DNA of 60,645 nucleotides, from contig JBJMSU010000022.1 of the NCBI GenBank assembly GCA_045801465.1, positions 1 to 60,645 of the forward strand, given 5' to 3'. This DNA is from DATFWC01 sp045801465 (GTDB lineage Bacteria > Pseudomonadota > Alphaproteobacteria > Rhizobiales > Xanthobacteraceae). Each line of letters starts with the position of its first letter. The first letter of the stretch is position 1. Under the pieces are notes generated by a model that did no database searches, was not told where the DNA came from, and saw only the letters and a program-made list of their open reading frames with translations. Of the stretch, positions 35,779 through 43,801 are shown piece after piece. The position numbers and the translations under genes are program-made.

Positions 35779-35796
35779 GACTCCAAAACCGGAGTC
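35779..35796. other. Short hairpin in the ku leader
   Basis: GACTCC (35779-35784) and GGAGTC (35791-35796) flank a 6-nt loop, 45 nt before the ku start. The ku start itself has GGAG at good spacing. Role unknown. Confidence 0.3.
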
Positions 35797-35840
35797 GAAA
35801 CAGTTACTTGTGATGCACGGCCTTTAAGTGGAGTTCTGAC

Positions 35841-36719
35841 ATGGCCCCGCGTGCCAATTGGAAGGGTTACCTGAGGCTGTCCCTGGTCTCATGCCCGATC
35901 GCGCTCTATCCCGCCACCTCGGAGCGGGAGAAGATCAGGTTCCACCAGATCAACCGCAACACCGGCAATCGCATCAAGCTCCTGCGGGTCGATGCCGAAA
36001 CCGGGGAGCCGGTGGAGTACGAGGATATCGTCAAAGGCTATGAGGTCGGCAAGGGCGAGTACATCGAGATTACGGACGAAGAACTGGAAGCGATCGCGCT
36101 CGAGAGCACGCGGACGATCGACATCGACCAGTTCGTACCCAGGGACGAGATCGACGATCTCTACAACGTGCGGCCCTACTATATCGCACCCGACGGCAAT
36201 GTCGGGCAGGACGCCTTCGCGGTCATCCGCGATGTGATCGGGGCCATGAAAATGGTCGCGCTGGGCCGTGTCGTCCTGACCAGCCGCGAGCACGTGATGG
36301 CGATCGAGCCGCGCGACACAGGCCTGGTGGGAACGCTGCTGCGCTATCCGTACGAGGTGCGCCAGCCGGCCGAGTTCTTCGAAGACATCGCCGCCACCAA
36401 GGTCACCAAGGACATGCTCGACCTCGCCAAGCACATCGTCGAGACCAAGTCGGGGCACTTCGATCCGGAAAAGTTCGAGGACCAGTACGAAAATGCCTTG
36501 AAGGAGCTGCTGCGGAAAAAGCAGGCCGGCGAGAAGATTGCACCGGCCGCCCAGCCGCAGCCCGCCAAGGTCATCAACCTCATGGACGCCCTGCGCAAGA
36601 GCCTGGAAACCGAGCGCGGCGCCGCGACGCGCGCCAAGCCGAAGGCCGCCACGAGCTCGCGTCAGCGCGCACCCGCCAAGGCGGCGGCCAAGCCGAAGCG
36701 CGCACGTCGCGCCGGCTGA
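35841..36719 (+). CDS. ku: Non-homologous end-joining protein Ku
   Basis: Homodimeric DNA-end-binding protein of bacterial NHEJ, normally acting with LigD. 292 residues, usual length. The core shows WKGYLRLSLVSCPIALYPAT, REKIRFHQINRNTGNRIK, the FVPRDEIDDLYNVRPYYIAP segment and YPYEVRQPAEFFEDI. The C-terminal tail after residue ~245 is Lys/Ala/Arg-rich (AKPKAATSSRQRAPAKAA), as in other bacterial Ku proteins where it contacts DNA. ATG 35841 is preceded by GGAG. No ligD in the window. Confidence 0.95.
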   Translation: MAPRANWKGYLRLSLVSCPIALYPATSEREKIRFHQINRNTGNRIKLLRVDAETGEPVEYEDIVKGYEVGKGEYIEITDEELEAIALESTRTIDIDQFVPRDEIDDLYNVRPYYIAPDGNVGQDAFAVIRDVIGAMKMVALGRVVLTSREHVMAIEPRDTGLVGTLLRYPYEVRQPAEFFEDIAATKVTKDMLDLAKHIVETKSGHFDPEKFEDQYENALKELLRKKQAGEKIAPAAQPQPAKVINLMDALRKSLETERGAATRAKPKAATSSRQRAPAKAAAKPKRARRAG

Positions 36720-36728
36720 ATTGCCGCG

Positions 36729-37070
36729 CTAGACACTGCGCGCGAGCCCACCTTCGATCACGCGCAGCACGGGCCGGCCTGGAGCTCGTTGGCCGCCCGC
36801 TTCCAAAGTCGCCACGGCGGACATGAACTCCACCAGCATGCGCTGCGGACTGATATGCGCGTCCGAAGCCCGCAGGCATTGGCGCAGCGCCGCGGCCATG
36901 TTGGTCGCGCCCGCATCGTGTACACGCGGTTCCTCGAACCTGAGCTTCAAAGCCTCATAGAACTGCGAAGCCAGGAGCTGGCAATGGACGAGGTTGGCCC
37001 CTGCCCTGATCTCGCTCGCGATCCTGTCGGCAGCCTCACGCCCCAGCTCGAGCAACTCGGACGAGTTCAT
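36729..37070 (-). CDS. Hypothetical protein (113 residues)
   Basis: Starts at ATG 37070. Mostly helical: SELLELGREAADRIASEIRA, HCQLLASQFYEALKLRF, NMAAALRQCLRASDAH, RMLVEFMSAVATLEAGGQRA, ending RPVLRVIEGGLARSV. No signal, TM or family recognised. Convergent with ku, with only 9 bp between the stops. The frame runs open upstream to 37301, but that part is arginine-rich and non-homologous in style. Confidence 0.6.
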   Translation of the reverse strand: MNSSELLELGREAADRIASEIRAGANLVHCQLLASQFYEALKLRFEEPRVHDAGATNMAAALRQCLRASDAHISPQRMLVEFMSAVATLEAGGQRAPGRPVLRVIEGGLARSV

Positions 37071-37200
37071 GCACCGGCTCGCATCCCCACGTGATTGTGG
37101 CCGGGTTTGTCCTATCTGATTCGTGTACGAATAGGGAACGGTTTGATGAATTGCCTGTGACCGGCCCGATGGGCTCCTGCGGCTCCATCGGAGTCGAATA

Positions 37201-37240
37201 GGCGCTAACATAAAGAAGGCCCGCGATCGGCGGCGGGCCT
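37201..37240 (-). terminator. Terminator-like hairpin, orphan on the minus strand
   Basis: AGGCCCGC (37217-37224) and GCGGGCCT (37233-37240) form an 8-bp stem with an 8-nt loop. Read on the minus strand it is followed by TTCTTTATGTT, a terminator-like tail. No minus-strand gene ends here: the next genes are divergent. It may terminate an unannotated antisense or short RNA. Confidence 0.4.
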
Positions 37241-37275
37241 GGCATGTCGCTTTCGATGCGAGAATAGGGGCGACG

Positions 37276-38745
37276 ATGGCACGCGAACATGTGCCAAGCA
37301 CCGCAGATCACGCGAGCCTAAGCCGGCGCGGCGTCCTGCACGGCGTGGGCGCGCTTGCCGTCGGCGGGACGGCAAAAGCCGAGGCTGGCGCCGTGATGGC
37401 CGCGCTCAGCACCTATATGGCGAACGCCCGCGCGCGGGCGCTGCCCGATGCCGTGATCGAGAAGGTGAAGCACCACGTGCTCGACACCTTGGCGGCGATG
37501 ATCTCGGGCGCCGAACTCAAGCCCGGCCGCGCCGCGATCAGCTTTGCGCGAGCATATGGCGGGAGCAAAATCGCGACCGTCGCCGGCTCGGACGTCCGGT
37601 GCGGCCCGATCGAGGCGGCATTGGCCAACGGCGTGCTGGCCCACGCGGACGAGACCGACGATTCGCATGCGCCCTCGCTGTCGCATCCGGGTTGCGCCGT
37701 GGTGCCGGCCGCGCTGGCGCTCGGCGAGCAGCTCAGCATCGACGGCATGCATTTTCTCCGCGCCGTCGTGCTCGGCTACGATATCGGGCCGCGCGTCACC
37801 ATGGCGCTCGGCATCCCGGCGCTGTCGCGCCAACTGCACAAGAGCAGTCACAGCATCGCCGGCGTGTTCGGCGCCGCGGCGGCCGGCGGCTGTGCGGCCG
37901 GCCTCGACGCGCAACAGATGCGCTGGCTCCTGGACTATACGGCGCAGCAATCCTCCGGGATCGCTGCCTGGCAGCGCGACACCGACCACATCGAGAAGGC
38001 GTTCGTGTTCGGCGGCATGCCGGCGCGCAGCGGCGTGACGGCGGCCTTGCTGGTGCGCGCCGGCTGGACCGGGATCGACGACATCCTGTCGGGTCCGGAC
38101 AACTTCCTTCTCGCCACTGCGCCCGACGCCGATCCGGCGCAGCTCACCGACAAGCTCGGCGAGCGTCACGAGGTGATCCGCACCAACATCAAGAAATGGT
38201 CGGTCGGCTCCCCCATCCAGGCGGTGCTGGATGCCCTGGAGCTGCTGGCCGCACGTCGCCCGTTCACGGCCGAGGAGGTCGAGAAGGTCATCGTGCGGCT
38301 CGGCACCCGCTCAGCCTCCGTCGTGAGCAATCGCGAGATCCCGGACATCTGTCTCCAGCACATGGTCGCCGTGATGCTGCTCGACGGAACCGTCTCGTTC
38401 CACGCGGCTCATGACGTCGCGCGCATGCAGGATCCTTTCCTGTTGCGGGTGCGTGCCAAGGTGGAGCTCGTTCCCGACGACGAGCTCGAGCGCCGGGCGC
38501 CGCGACGGGAGGCAAACGTCACGCTCGTGCTCGACGACGGCACCGAGCTGACCCAGCATGTCGAGGCAGTCCGTGGCACGGCCGACAATCCGATGCCGCG
38601 CGAAGAAGTCATCGCCAAATGCCGCGACCTGATCACGCCGGTTCTGGGCGCCGCCAAATGCGCCGGTCTCATCGAGCGGGTGCTCGGGCTCGAAGGCGTG
38701 GGAAATGTGCAGGAGCTCCGGCCCTTCCTGCAGCCGGCCGGGTAA
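37276..38745 (+). CDS. MmgE/PrpD family protein with Tat-type signal
   Basis: A 489-residue member of the MmgE/PrpD family (2-methylcitrate dehydratase and relatives such as cis-aconitate decarboxylase and iminodisuccinate epimerase). Core motifs: HHVLDTLAAMISGAE, ANGVLAHADETDDSHAPSLSHPG, SCV-type SVGSPIQAVLDALELL, and the C-terminal VELVPDDELERRAPR. The start has a twin-arginine-like signal (SLSRRGVLHGVGALAVGG), unusual since characterised family members are cytosolic. ATG 37276. Substrate unknown. Confidence 0.82.
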   Translation: MAREHVPSTADHASLSRRGVLHGVGALAVGGTAKAEAGAVMAALSTYMANARARALPDAVIEKVKHHVLDTLAAMISGAELKPGRAAISFARAYGGSKIATVAGSDVRCGPIEAALANGVLAHADETDDSHAPSLSHPGCAVVPAALALGEQLSIDGMHFLRAVVLGYDIGPRVTMALGIPALSRQLHKSSHSIAGVFGAAAAGGCAAGLDAQQMRWLLDYTAQQSSGIAAWQRDTDHIEKAFVFGGMPARSGVTAALLVRAGWTGIDDILSGPDNFLLATAPDADPAQLTDKLGERHEVIRTNIKKWSVGSPIQAVLDALELLAARRPFTAEEVEKVIVRLGTRSASVVSNREIPDICLQHMVAVMLLDGTVSFHAAHDVARMQDPFLLRVRAKVELVPDDELERRAPRREANVTLVLDDGTELTQHVEAVRGTADNPMPREEVIAKCRDLITPVLGAAKCAGLIERVLGLEGVGNVQELRPFLQPAG

Positions 38746-38769
38746 GACTCCGCGCCGGCCCAGGCGACG

Positions 38770-39537
38770 TCATTTCGCTTCGTGAAAGATGATGCCGAGC
38801 GTGGAGCGATGGCCGGAGCGCACCCGGCTGACCCCATGGCGCATATTGACGCGATAGGTGCCGCGGGTGCCGCGCACGGGCCGGTGGTGGACCGGGAAGA
38901 TCACGGCTTCACCTTGCCCGAGCGGGACCACCTCGGCGCGCGACTGCATGCGCGGCCGCTGCTCGGTGAGGACGAATTCGCCTCCGGCGAAATCGCAGCC
39001 CGGGCGCGACAGAAGCACGGTCACCTGCAGCGGGAACACGTGCTCGCCATAGAGGTCCTGGTGCAGGCAATTGTAATCGCCGGGCCCGTATTGGAGCAGC
39101 AGTGGGGTCGGCTTGGTCTGGCCTGCCTTATGACAGCGCACGACGTAGCCGGCGTGATCGTCGGGAAACCGCGTGCTCGTGCCCAGCGCCGCGTTCCAGC
39201 CGTTGGCGACGGCGGCAAGCGGGGCGTAGAGCGCCGTCCGCAGTTCGGCGACCAGCGGCGGCAACGGATACGTGAAATACTTGTATTCGCCGCGGCCGAA
39301 TCCGTGCCGCGCCATCACGACCCGGCTGCGAAACTGGGCGTCGTCGGCATAGGCAGCCGCCAGGGATCTGCATTCCTCGGCATCGAGCAGGGCGCCGGTG
39401 GTGGCGCACCCGTGCACATCGAGCGCAGCCGCAATGGCCGGCCAATCGAGCGCCGCGACGCGCCCGGTGATCGATGAGGCGGGCGCGGCCGACACGCGCG
39501 CCGTCTGGCTCCGTGTCGTCTGGCTCCGTGTTGTCAT
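38770..39537 (-). CDS. 2OG-Fe(II) oxygenase (COG3826-like)
   Basis: 255-residue non-heme iron, 2-oxoglutarate-dependent dioxygenase. The metal triad is visible: H-x-D in NCLHQDLYGEHVFP and the distal His in RVNMRHGVSRVRSG, with the 2OG-binding Arg likely R of SRVRSGHRSTLG. The segment VTVLLSRPGCDFAGGEFVLT is typical of the family. The substrate is unknown. The N-terminus has a short duplicated TTRSQ (TTRSQTTRSQT). Start at ATG 39537. Convergent with the MmgE/PrpD gene. Confidence 0.82.
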   Translation of the reverse strand: MTTRSQTTRSQTARVSAAPASSITGRVAALDWPAIAAALDVHGCATTGALLDAEECRSLAAAYADDAQFRSRVVMARHGFGRGEYKYFTYPLPPLVAELRTALYAPLAAVANGWNAALGTSTRFPDDHAGYVVRCHKAGQTKPTPLLLQYGPGDYNCLHQDLYGEHVFPLQVTVLLSRPGCDFAGGEFVLTEQRPRMQSRAEVVPLGQGEAVIFPVHHRPVRGTRGTYRVNMRHGVSRVRSGHRSTLGIIFHEAK

Positions 39538-39639
39538 GTGGCCAATATGTCGATTGACGACAGGATCGCCACCCGGATCCTGCAGTCGGTTGCGGGGGGG
39601 CGCCTCAGTCCCGCTCCCTGCTGGGCACCATACGATCTG

Positions 39640-40257
39640 TTATCGCGACGAAATCGCGTCGCAGCCGTGCCCTTCATCGCCGTCGAGCGTCCCGGCGGCG
39701 CGCGCGATGAACGGCTCCATTCGGCGTTTGGCATCCGCCGGGAACTCGAACGCGATGTGGCGCCAGATCTTGCCGCCGCATCCAAGCACCGCCTTTCGAT
39801 AGAACAGCCGATCGCCCTTGGAGCCGGTGACGGCGAGCCACCCGGGACGCCCGGCAAGATCGATGATCTCCTCGCCGTCGGCGAAAGCGACCGCCTTCAT
39901 GTGGGCCGCGATCGGCTCGTGCTCGACCGGGGTTGCGTAGAGGGCGAACCAGGCGGCCCCGTCGGGCGACACGAAGCGCTTGCCGCTCCAATTCGGTTCT
40001 GGTGGTTGCAGCTGCCAGCCCGGCGGCATGGCTGCGGCCGGGTCGCCGTAGGAGTTCCGCGACCGAGAGCTGGAGCCACGCGATCGCGACCGTGGCGGAT
40101 CGCGTTCCGACATCCCCGGCATCATGGTCGGAGAGCCGTCCGGCTGCACGCCGTAATCATAAGAGCCGTGGTGGTGGTGGCGATGCCCGCGCCGACGCGC
40201 GTCGGCCGAGGCCACCATCAGGGCCAAAATCATGACAGCAAGCACGATCCTGCGCAT
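39640..40257 (-). CDS. Secreted hypothetical protein with His/Arg-rich N-terminus
   Basis: 205 residues with a signal peptide (RRIVLAVMILALMVASADA). A short RRRGHRHHHHGSYDYG stretch directly follows the cleavage site and could bind metal. A low-complexity Ser/Arg linker and a C-terminal globular domain follow (GKRFVSPDGAAWFALYATPV, ADGEEIIDLAGRPGWLAV, IAFEFPADAKRRMEPFIARA). The latter resembles conserved Hyphomicrobiales proteins of unknown function. Confidence 0.7.
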   Translation of the reverse strand: MRRIVLAVMILALMVASADARRRGHRHHHHGSYDYGVQPDGSPTMMPGMSERDPPRSRSRGSSSRSRNSYGDPAAAMPPGWQLQPPEPNWSGKRFVSPDGAAWFALYATPVEHEPIAAHMKAVAFADGEEIIDLAGRPGWLAVTGSKGDRLFYRKAVLGCGGKIWRHIAFEFPADAKRRMEPFIARAAGTLDGDEGHGCDAISSR

Positions 40258-40386
40258 GTCGCATCAACGCCGGCGCGGCAGAATCGATCCATGGCGGACG
40301 CCACGCCGTTTGCTCTGCCCTCGCCCCTGACCGGATAACCGGGCGCCGGTGCGCGGGCCTGCCCCGCATGCTATGTCTCCGGCTCT

Positions 40387-41193
40387 GTGAACCGAGACCG
40401 CATGATGATGGATGCCGTCACGATCCCCCGCAACGAAGCGCGCCTGCGCGCGCTCTACCTGGATCTGCTGGAAAAGTGCTTGACCAACGTCATCTATCGC
40501 GACCCGCCGATGCGGCCGAAATGGACGCATATCCTGCGCAAGCAGGTGTTCTCGGACGCGGTGCGCGAGTCCGGTAAGGACTGGCCGAGCCGGGCACACA
40601 CGATGATCGGGCTCAAGCGTCTGCATTCCTTGCGCGAGCAGGTGGAAGCCACCATCAACGACAACATCCCGGGGGACTATATCGAGACCGGCGTGTGGCG
40701 CGGCGGCGCCTGCATCATGATGCGCGCGGTGCTCGCCGCCTACGGCGAGACAGACCGCATCGTCTATGTGGCGGACTCGTTTGCCGGCGTGCCTCCCCCC
40801 GATCGCAAGCGCTATCCGGCCGATCGCGGCCGGAACTTTTACAAATACAAGCAACTGGCGGTGCCGCTCGAGGAGGTGCAGGCGAACTTTGCGACCTACG
40901 GCCTGCTCGACGACCAGGTCAGGTTCGTCAGAGGCCTGTTCAGCGACACGCTGCCCAAGCTCGACGCCGCGCGCTTCGCCTTGATCAGGCTCGACGGGGA
41001 TCTCTACGAATCCACCATGGACGCCCTCGAGGCGCTCTATCCCCGCCTCTCGCCGGGCGGCTTCGTGGTGGTTGATGATTATGCGCTGCGATCGAGCCGA
41101 ACCGCCGTGCACCATTACCTCGACCAGCACGGCGAGAAGGTGACGTTCGAGCGGATCGATGATTACAGCGTGTGGTGGCAGAAGGCACGTTGA
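40387..41193 (+). CDS. TylF/MycF-like (macrocin) O-methyltransferase family protein
   Basis: 268-residue SAM-dependent O-methyltransferase. Motifs: DNIPGDYIETGVWRGGACIM (motif I), VYVADSFAGVPPPD, RFVRGLFSDTLPKL, RFALIRLDGDLYESTMDALE and GGFVVVDDYALRSSRTAV. The metal-binding Asp residues of TylF/MycF (in DGDLYEST and VVDDY) are kept. In other genomes such genes sit in glycan or antibiotic clusters; here the acceptor is unknown. The start is a GTG at 40387 or the ATG at 40402. Confidence 0.82.
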   Translation: MNRDRMMMDAVTIPRNEARLRALYLDLLEKCLTNVIYRDPPMRPKWTHILRKQVFSDAVRESGKDWPSRAHTMIGLKRLHSLREQVEATINDNIPGDYIETGVWRGGACIMMRAVLAAYGETDRIVYVADSFAGVPPPDRKRYPADRGRNFYKYKQLAVPLEEVQANFATYGLLDDQVRFVRGLFSDTLPKLDAARFALIRLDGDLYESTMDALEALYPRLSPGGFVVVDDYALRSSRTAVHHYLDQHGEKVTFERIDDYSVWWQKAR

Positions 41194-41217
41194 GGCCCGC
41201 GCTCTTCCGTCTTCTTG

Positions 41218-41511
41218 TCAAGCCGCTGCCCGATGCTCGGCGCTTCCCTTGGCCTGCAACCAATCGCGCGCGGCGCGTTGCGCTGCGGCAATGTCGGCCT
41301 CCGACATCTCGGCGGCAATTTCGCGCCGATGGCGGATCGCCTCCCGGTTGCCACGCATGGCGGCGATGTTGAACCACTTGTGCGCGGTGACGAAGTCCGT
41401 TGGGACCGATCGCCCGGTCGAGTACATCATGCCGAGCTCGAAGAACACATCGGCACTGGTGTCGGCGCCGAGTGCCCCAGCCTCGATCTCGGCGATTTCC
41501 AAACGACCCAT
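41218..41511 (-). CDS. Sel1-like repeat protein (97 residues)
   Basis: One and a half Sel1/TPR-like repeats: DVFFELGMMYSTGRSVPTD, then FVTAHKWFNIAAMRGNREA, followed by IRHRREIAAEMSEADIAAAQ and RAARDWLQAKG. The spacing and G/A/W positions match Sel1 repeats seen in alphaproteobacterial proteins (LG-MY--GR-V--D---AHKWFN-AA--GN--A). Probably a protein-binding scaffold. Start at ATG 41511, no signal. Confidence 0.75.
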   Translation of the reverse strand: MGRLEIAEIEAGALGADTSADVFFELGMMYSTGRSVPTDFVTAHKWFNIAAMRGNREAIRHRREIAAEMSEADIAAAQRAARDWLQAKGSAEHRAAA

Positions 41512-41820
41512 ACTGGCCTCCCCTCAAACGCGCGCAAAAATCCCCACCCGAACCGCGCGTGCCCATGCCCGCCATTGCGCGAGTACCGCGATGATCAGCG
41601 GGAATTTTGAACGAGCGCTTAAACGGCGCGATGAATGACTGGTGAATTGATTGAAGCGCGAGCCGGCCGCAAACGCCGCGTTAAGCACTCAAGAGGCGGT
41701 GCCGCCGCGCTTTTGCCGTCCGGCGCAACGGTTCAGAAACCGTCACGATTGGCAGCCCGATAACCATCGCGCGGATCGCCTGGACGCATGCGGGATTCTG
41801 CGCACATGCCGCAGACGCGA
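41512..41820. other. Intergenic gap
   Basis: 309 bp without a gene. A small hairpin ACGGTT-CAGA-AACCGT lies at 41728-41743 without a T-run. Confidence 0.4.
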
Positions 41821-42531
41821 TCAGCGCGCCCGCTGATTGAAGAGGATCGCGCGGACTTTCGGGTCCTGCATATCGACCTCACTCGCCTCCTCGATCCTGA
41901 TCCGCATGCCGCGCTGCACCGCCGGCCGCGCCCGGACGGTGTCGAGCCATCGCTTGACGTGCGGGAATTCGCTCGGATCCTGTCCCTGGCGTTCCCAGCG
42001 CGAGGTCCATCCGACCGCCGCCATATCGGCGATCGTGTACTCCGGCCCGGCCAGATAGGGCTGCGCGGCCAGGCGGCGGTTCATGACGCCATAGAGCCGG
42101 TTGCACTCGTTGGTGAAGCGATCGACAGCATAAGGGAGCGCCTCGGGCGCGTAGAGACGGAAATGATGCGCCTGACCGGCGATCGGGCCGAGATTGCCGA
42201 CCTGCCAGTGCAGCCATTCTTCCACCGCCACGCGGGCGCGCTCGTCCTGCGGATAAAAGCGACCGGTCTTCCGCCCGAGATACTGCAGGATTGCCCCCGA
42301 CTCGAACACCGAGATCGGCATGCCACCGGGGCCATCCGGATCGACGATGGCCGGGATGCGGTTGTTGGGCGAGATCGCCAGGAAGTCCGGCTCGAACTGC
42401 GCGCCCTTGGCGATGTTGACCGCAATGACGTTGTACGGCAGCCCACATTCCTCGAGCATAATGGAAACCTTCCAGCCGTTGGGCGTCGGCCAGAAGTAGA
42501 GATCGATGGGCGTGGTGTCGACTTGCGCCAC
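41821..42531 (-). CDS. Glutathione S-transferase (YfcG/YghU-like)
   Basis: 236 residues. Thioredoxin-like N-terminal domain (DLYFWPTPNGWKVSIMLEE, then NNRIPAIVDPDGPGG with the cis-Pro and SVFESGAILQYLG) and an all-helical C-terminal domain (LHWQVGNLGPIAGQAHHFR, YTIADMAAVGWTSRWERQG). The TPNGWKV start matches the YfcG-type disulfide-bond reductase subgroup. Start at ATG 42531. Confidence 0.88.
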   Translation of the reverse strand: MAQVDTTPIDLYFWPTPNGWKVSIMLEECGLPYNVIAVNIAKGAQFEPDFLAISPNNRIPAIVDPDGPGGMPISVFESGAILQYLGRKTGRFYPQDERARVAVEEWLHWQVGNLGPIAGQAHHFRLYAPEALPYAVDRFTNECNRLYGVMNRRLAAQPYLAGPEYTIADMAAVGWTSRWERQGQDPSEFPHVKRWLDTVRARPAVQRGMRIRIEEASEVDMQDPKVRAILFNQRAR

Positions 42532-42661
42532 GACAACCTCCGTGCTCGCCGGCGACCGGGGTCGCGCCGCCTTCTTACTCCGCGCAGGACGATCCGCTGA
42601 GGCGTGCCTTCCCGTGCGTCGACCGAGGCCTGATGAACTTATGGAATATCCCCTCCGGTGC

Positions 42662-43651
42662 TCAATCGATCTTCAGCGCGAGCGCTTTGACGACCGGCGT
42701 CCAAAGAGCAACATCGGCCGCGAGGGATTGCCGGAATTTTCCGGGGCTTGAATCGAGGGTGGGTTCGATTCCCGCGTCGATCAACAGCTGCTGGTAGGCC
42801 GGTTCGGCGACCGCCTTGCGGCTCGCCTGGGCGATCTGTTCGATGATCTCACTCGGGGTCCCGGCCGGCGCGAACAGCCCGATGGAGCCTCTCACGGTCA
42901 GGTCAGGAAGGCCCAGTTCGACCGCCGTCGGAAGCTCGGGCGCGGCGGCAAGGCGCGTGGGACTTGTCACGGCAAGAACCCGCATCTTCCCGGACCGATG
43001 GAGTTCGATCACCTGTCCGGTCACGCCCGGCAAGCCTATCGGAATTTGTCCGCTGACGAGGTCTGTGATCACGGGACCGGTGCCGCGATACGGTACCTGC
43101 ACGATGTCAGGTGTTCCGACGAGGGATTTGAACAGCTCGCCGGTCAGATGCTGGATCGAGCCGATACCGGAGTGCCCGTAGGACAGCTTGCCGGGGTTGG
43201 CCTTCGCATACGTGATGAGCTCCTTCAGGGTCCGAGCCGGCACCGCGGGATGCACGCCGATGCACAGAACATTGGCGGCAACGCCCGCAATCGGATCCAA
43301 ATCCTTGACCGGATCGTAGAGCGGCCGGGCCTTGAGCAGGGCCTCGTTAACGTGCGTCTGCGTCCCGCCGAGCAGGATCGTGTAGCCGTCGGGCCGAGCG
43401 CGTGCGACGGCGGCTGCACCCAGCGAGGAGCCGCCGCCACCGATGTTTTCAATCACGACCGTTCCCAGCAGGGACTTCACCCGGTCCGCCCACGGGCGTC
43501 CGACGGCGTCGAATGCACCGCCCGGGGGGAAAGGAATAACGAGCCGGATCGCCCGCGTCGGGTAGCCTTGCGCCCATGTCGGCGTCCGGGGGATGAGCAG
43601 TGCGGCAGCGCCCGCGGCAAGATGCAGACATTGTCGGCGCGAAAGGTTCAT
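42662..43651 (-). CDS. Bug/TctC-family binding protein, Tat-exported
   Basis: 329 residues. Twin-arginine signal (NLSRRQCLHLAAGAAALLI), then the Bug core: IRLVIPFPPGGAFDAVGRPW, VVIENIGGGGSSLGAAAVAR, YDPVKDLDPIAGVAANVLC, YAKANPGKLSYGHSGIG and the ligand loop QVPYRGTGPVITDLVSGQ. This is the best-conserved of three orphan Bug proteins in the window. 150 bp downstream of the hydrolase-LuxR regulator gene on the same strand, which may control it. Confidence 0.9.
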   Translation of the reverse strand: MNLSRRQCLHLAAGAAALLIPRTPTWAQGYPTRAIRLVIPFPPGGAFDAVGRPWADRVKSLLGTVVIENIGGGGSSLGAAAVARARPDGYTILLGGTQTHVNEALLKARPLYDPVKDLDPIAGVAANVLCIGVHPAVPARTLKELITYAKANPGKLSYGHSGIGSIQHLTGELFKSLVGTPDIVQVPYRGTGPVITDLVSGQIPIGLPGVTGQVIELHRSGKMRVLAVTSPTRLAAAPELPTAVELGLPDLTVRGSIGLFAPAGTPSEIIEQIAQASRKAVAEPAYQQLLIDAGIEPTLDSSPGKFRQSLAADVALWTPVVKALALKID

Positions 43652-43801
43652 TGATAATCTCCCCAGAGTGCTGACCGTGCGCCTATTCCGCCATGGTCAT
43701 GCCTCGCCGGCACCCTACGGTGGGCGAAGCCCGTTGTATTGAGGCGAATGCCCCGACACGGCGCAGCGATTGCGATGCGAGGCAGGGACAAATGTCCCGC
43801 G

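Noticed and set aside
35600..35835. Coding-like stretch between the RND permease and ku (KLSELAVHTADRLVDREIEF)
   Set aside because: Reads protein-like in one frame but has no start codon or RBS; could be a remnant, not supportable.
42755..42785. tRNA-like TPsiC arm GGTTCGATTCCC
   Set aside because: Lies inside the Bug gene and no D-arm, anticodon arm or acceptor stem could be folded around it.
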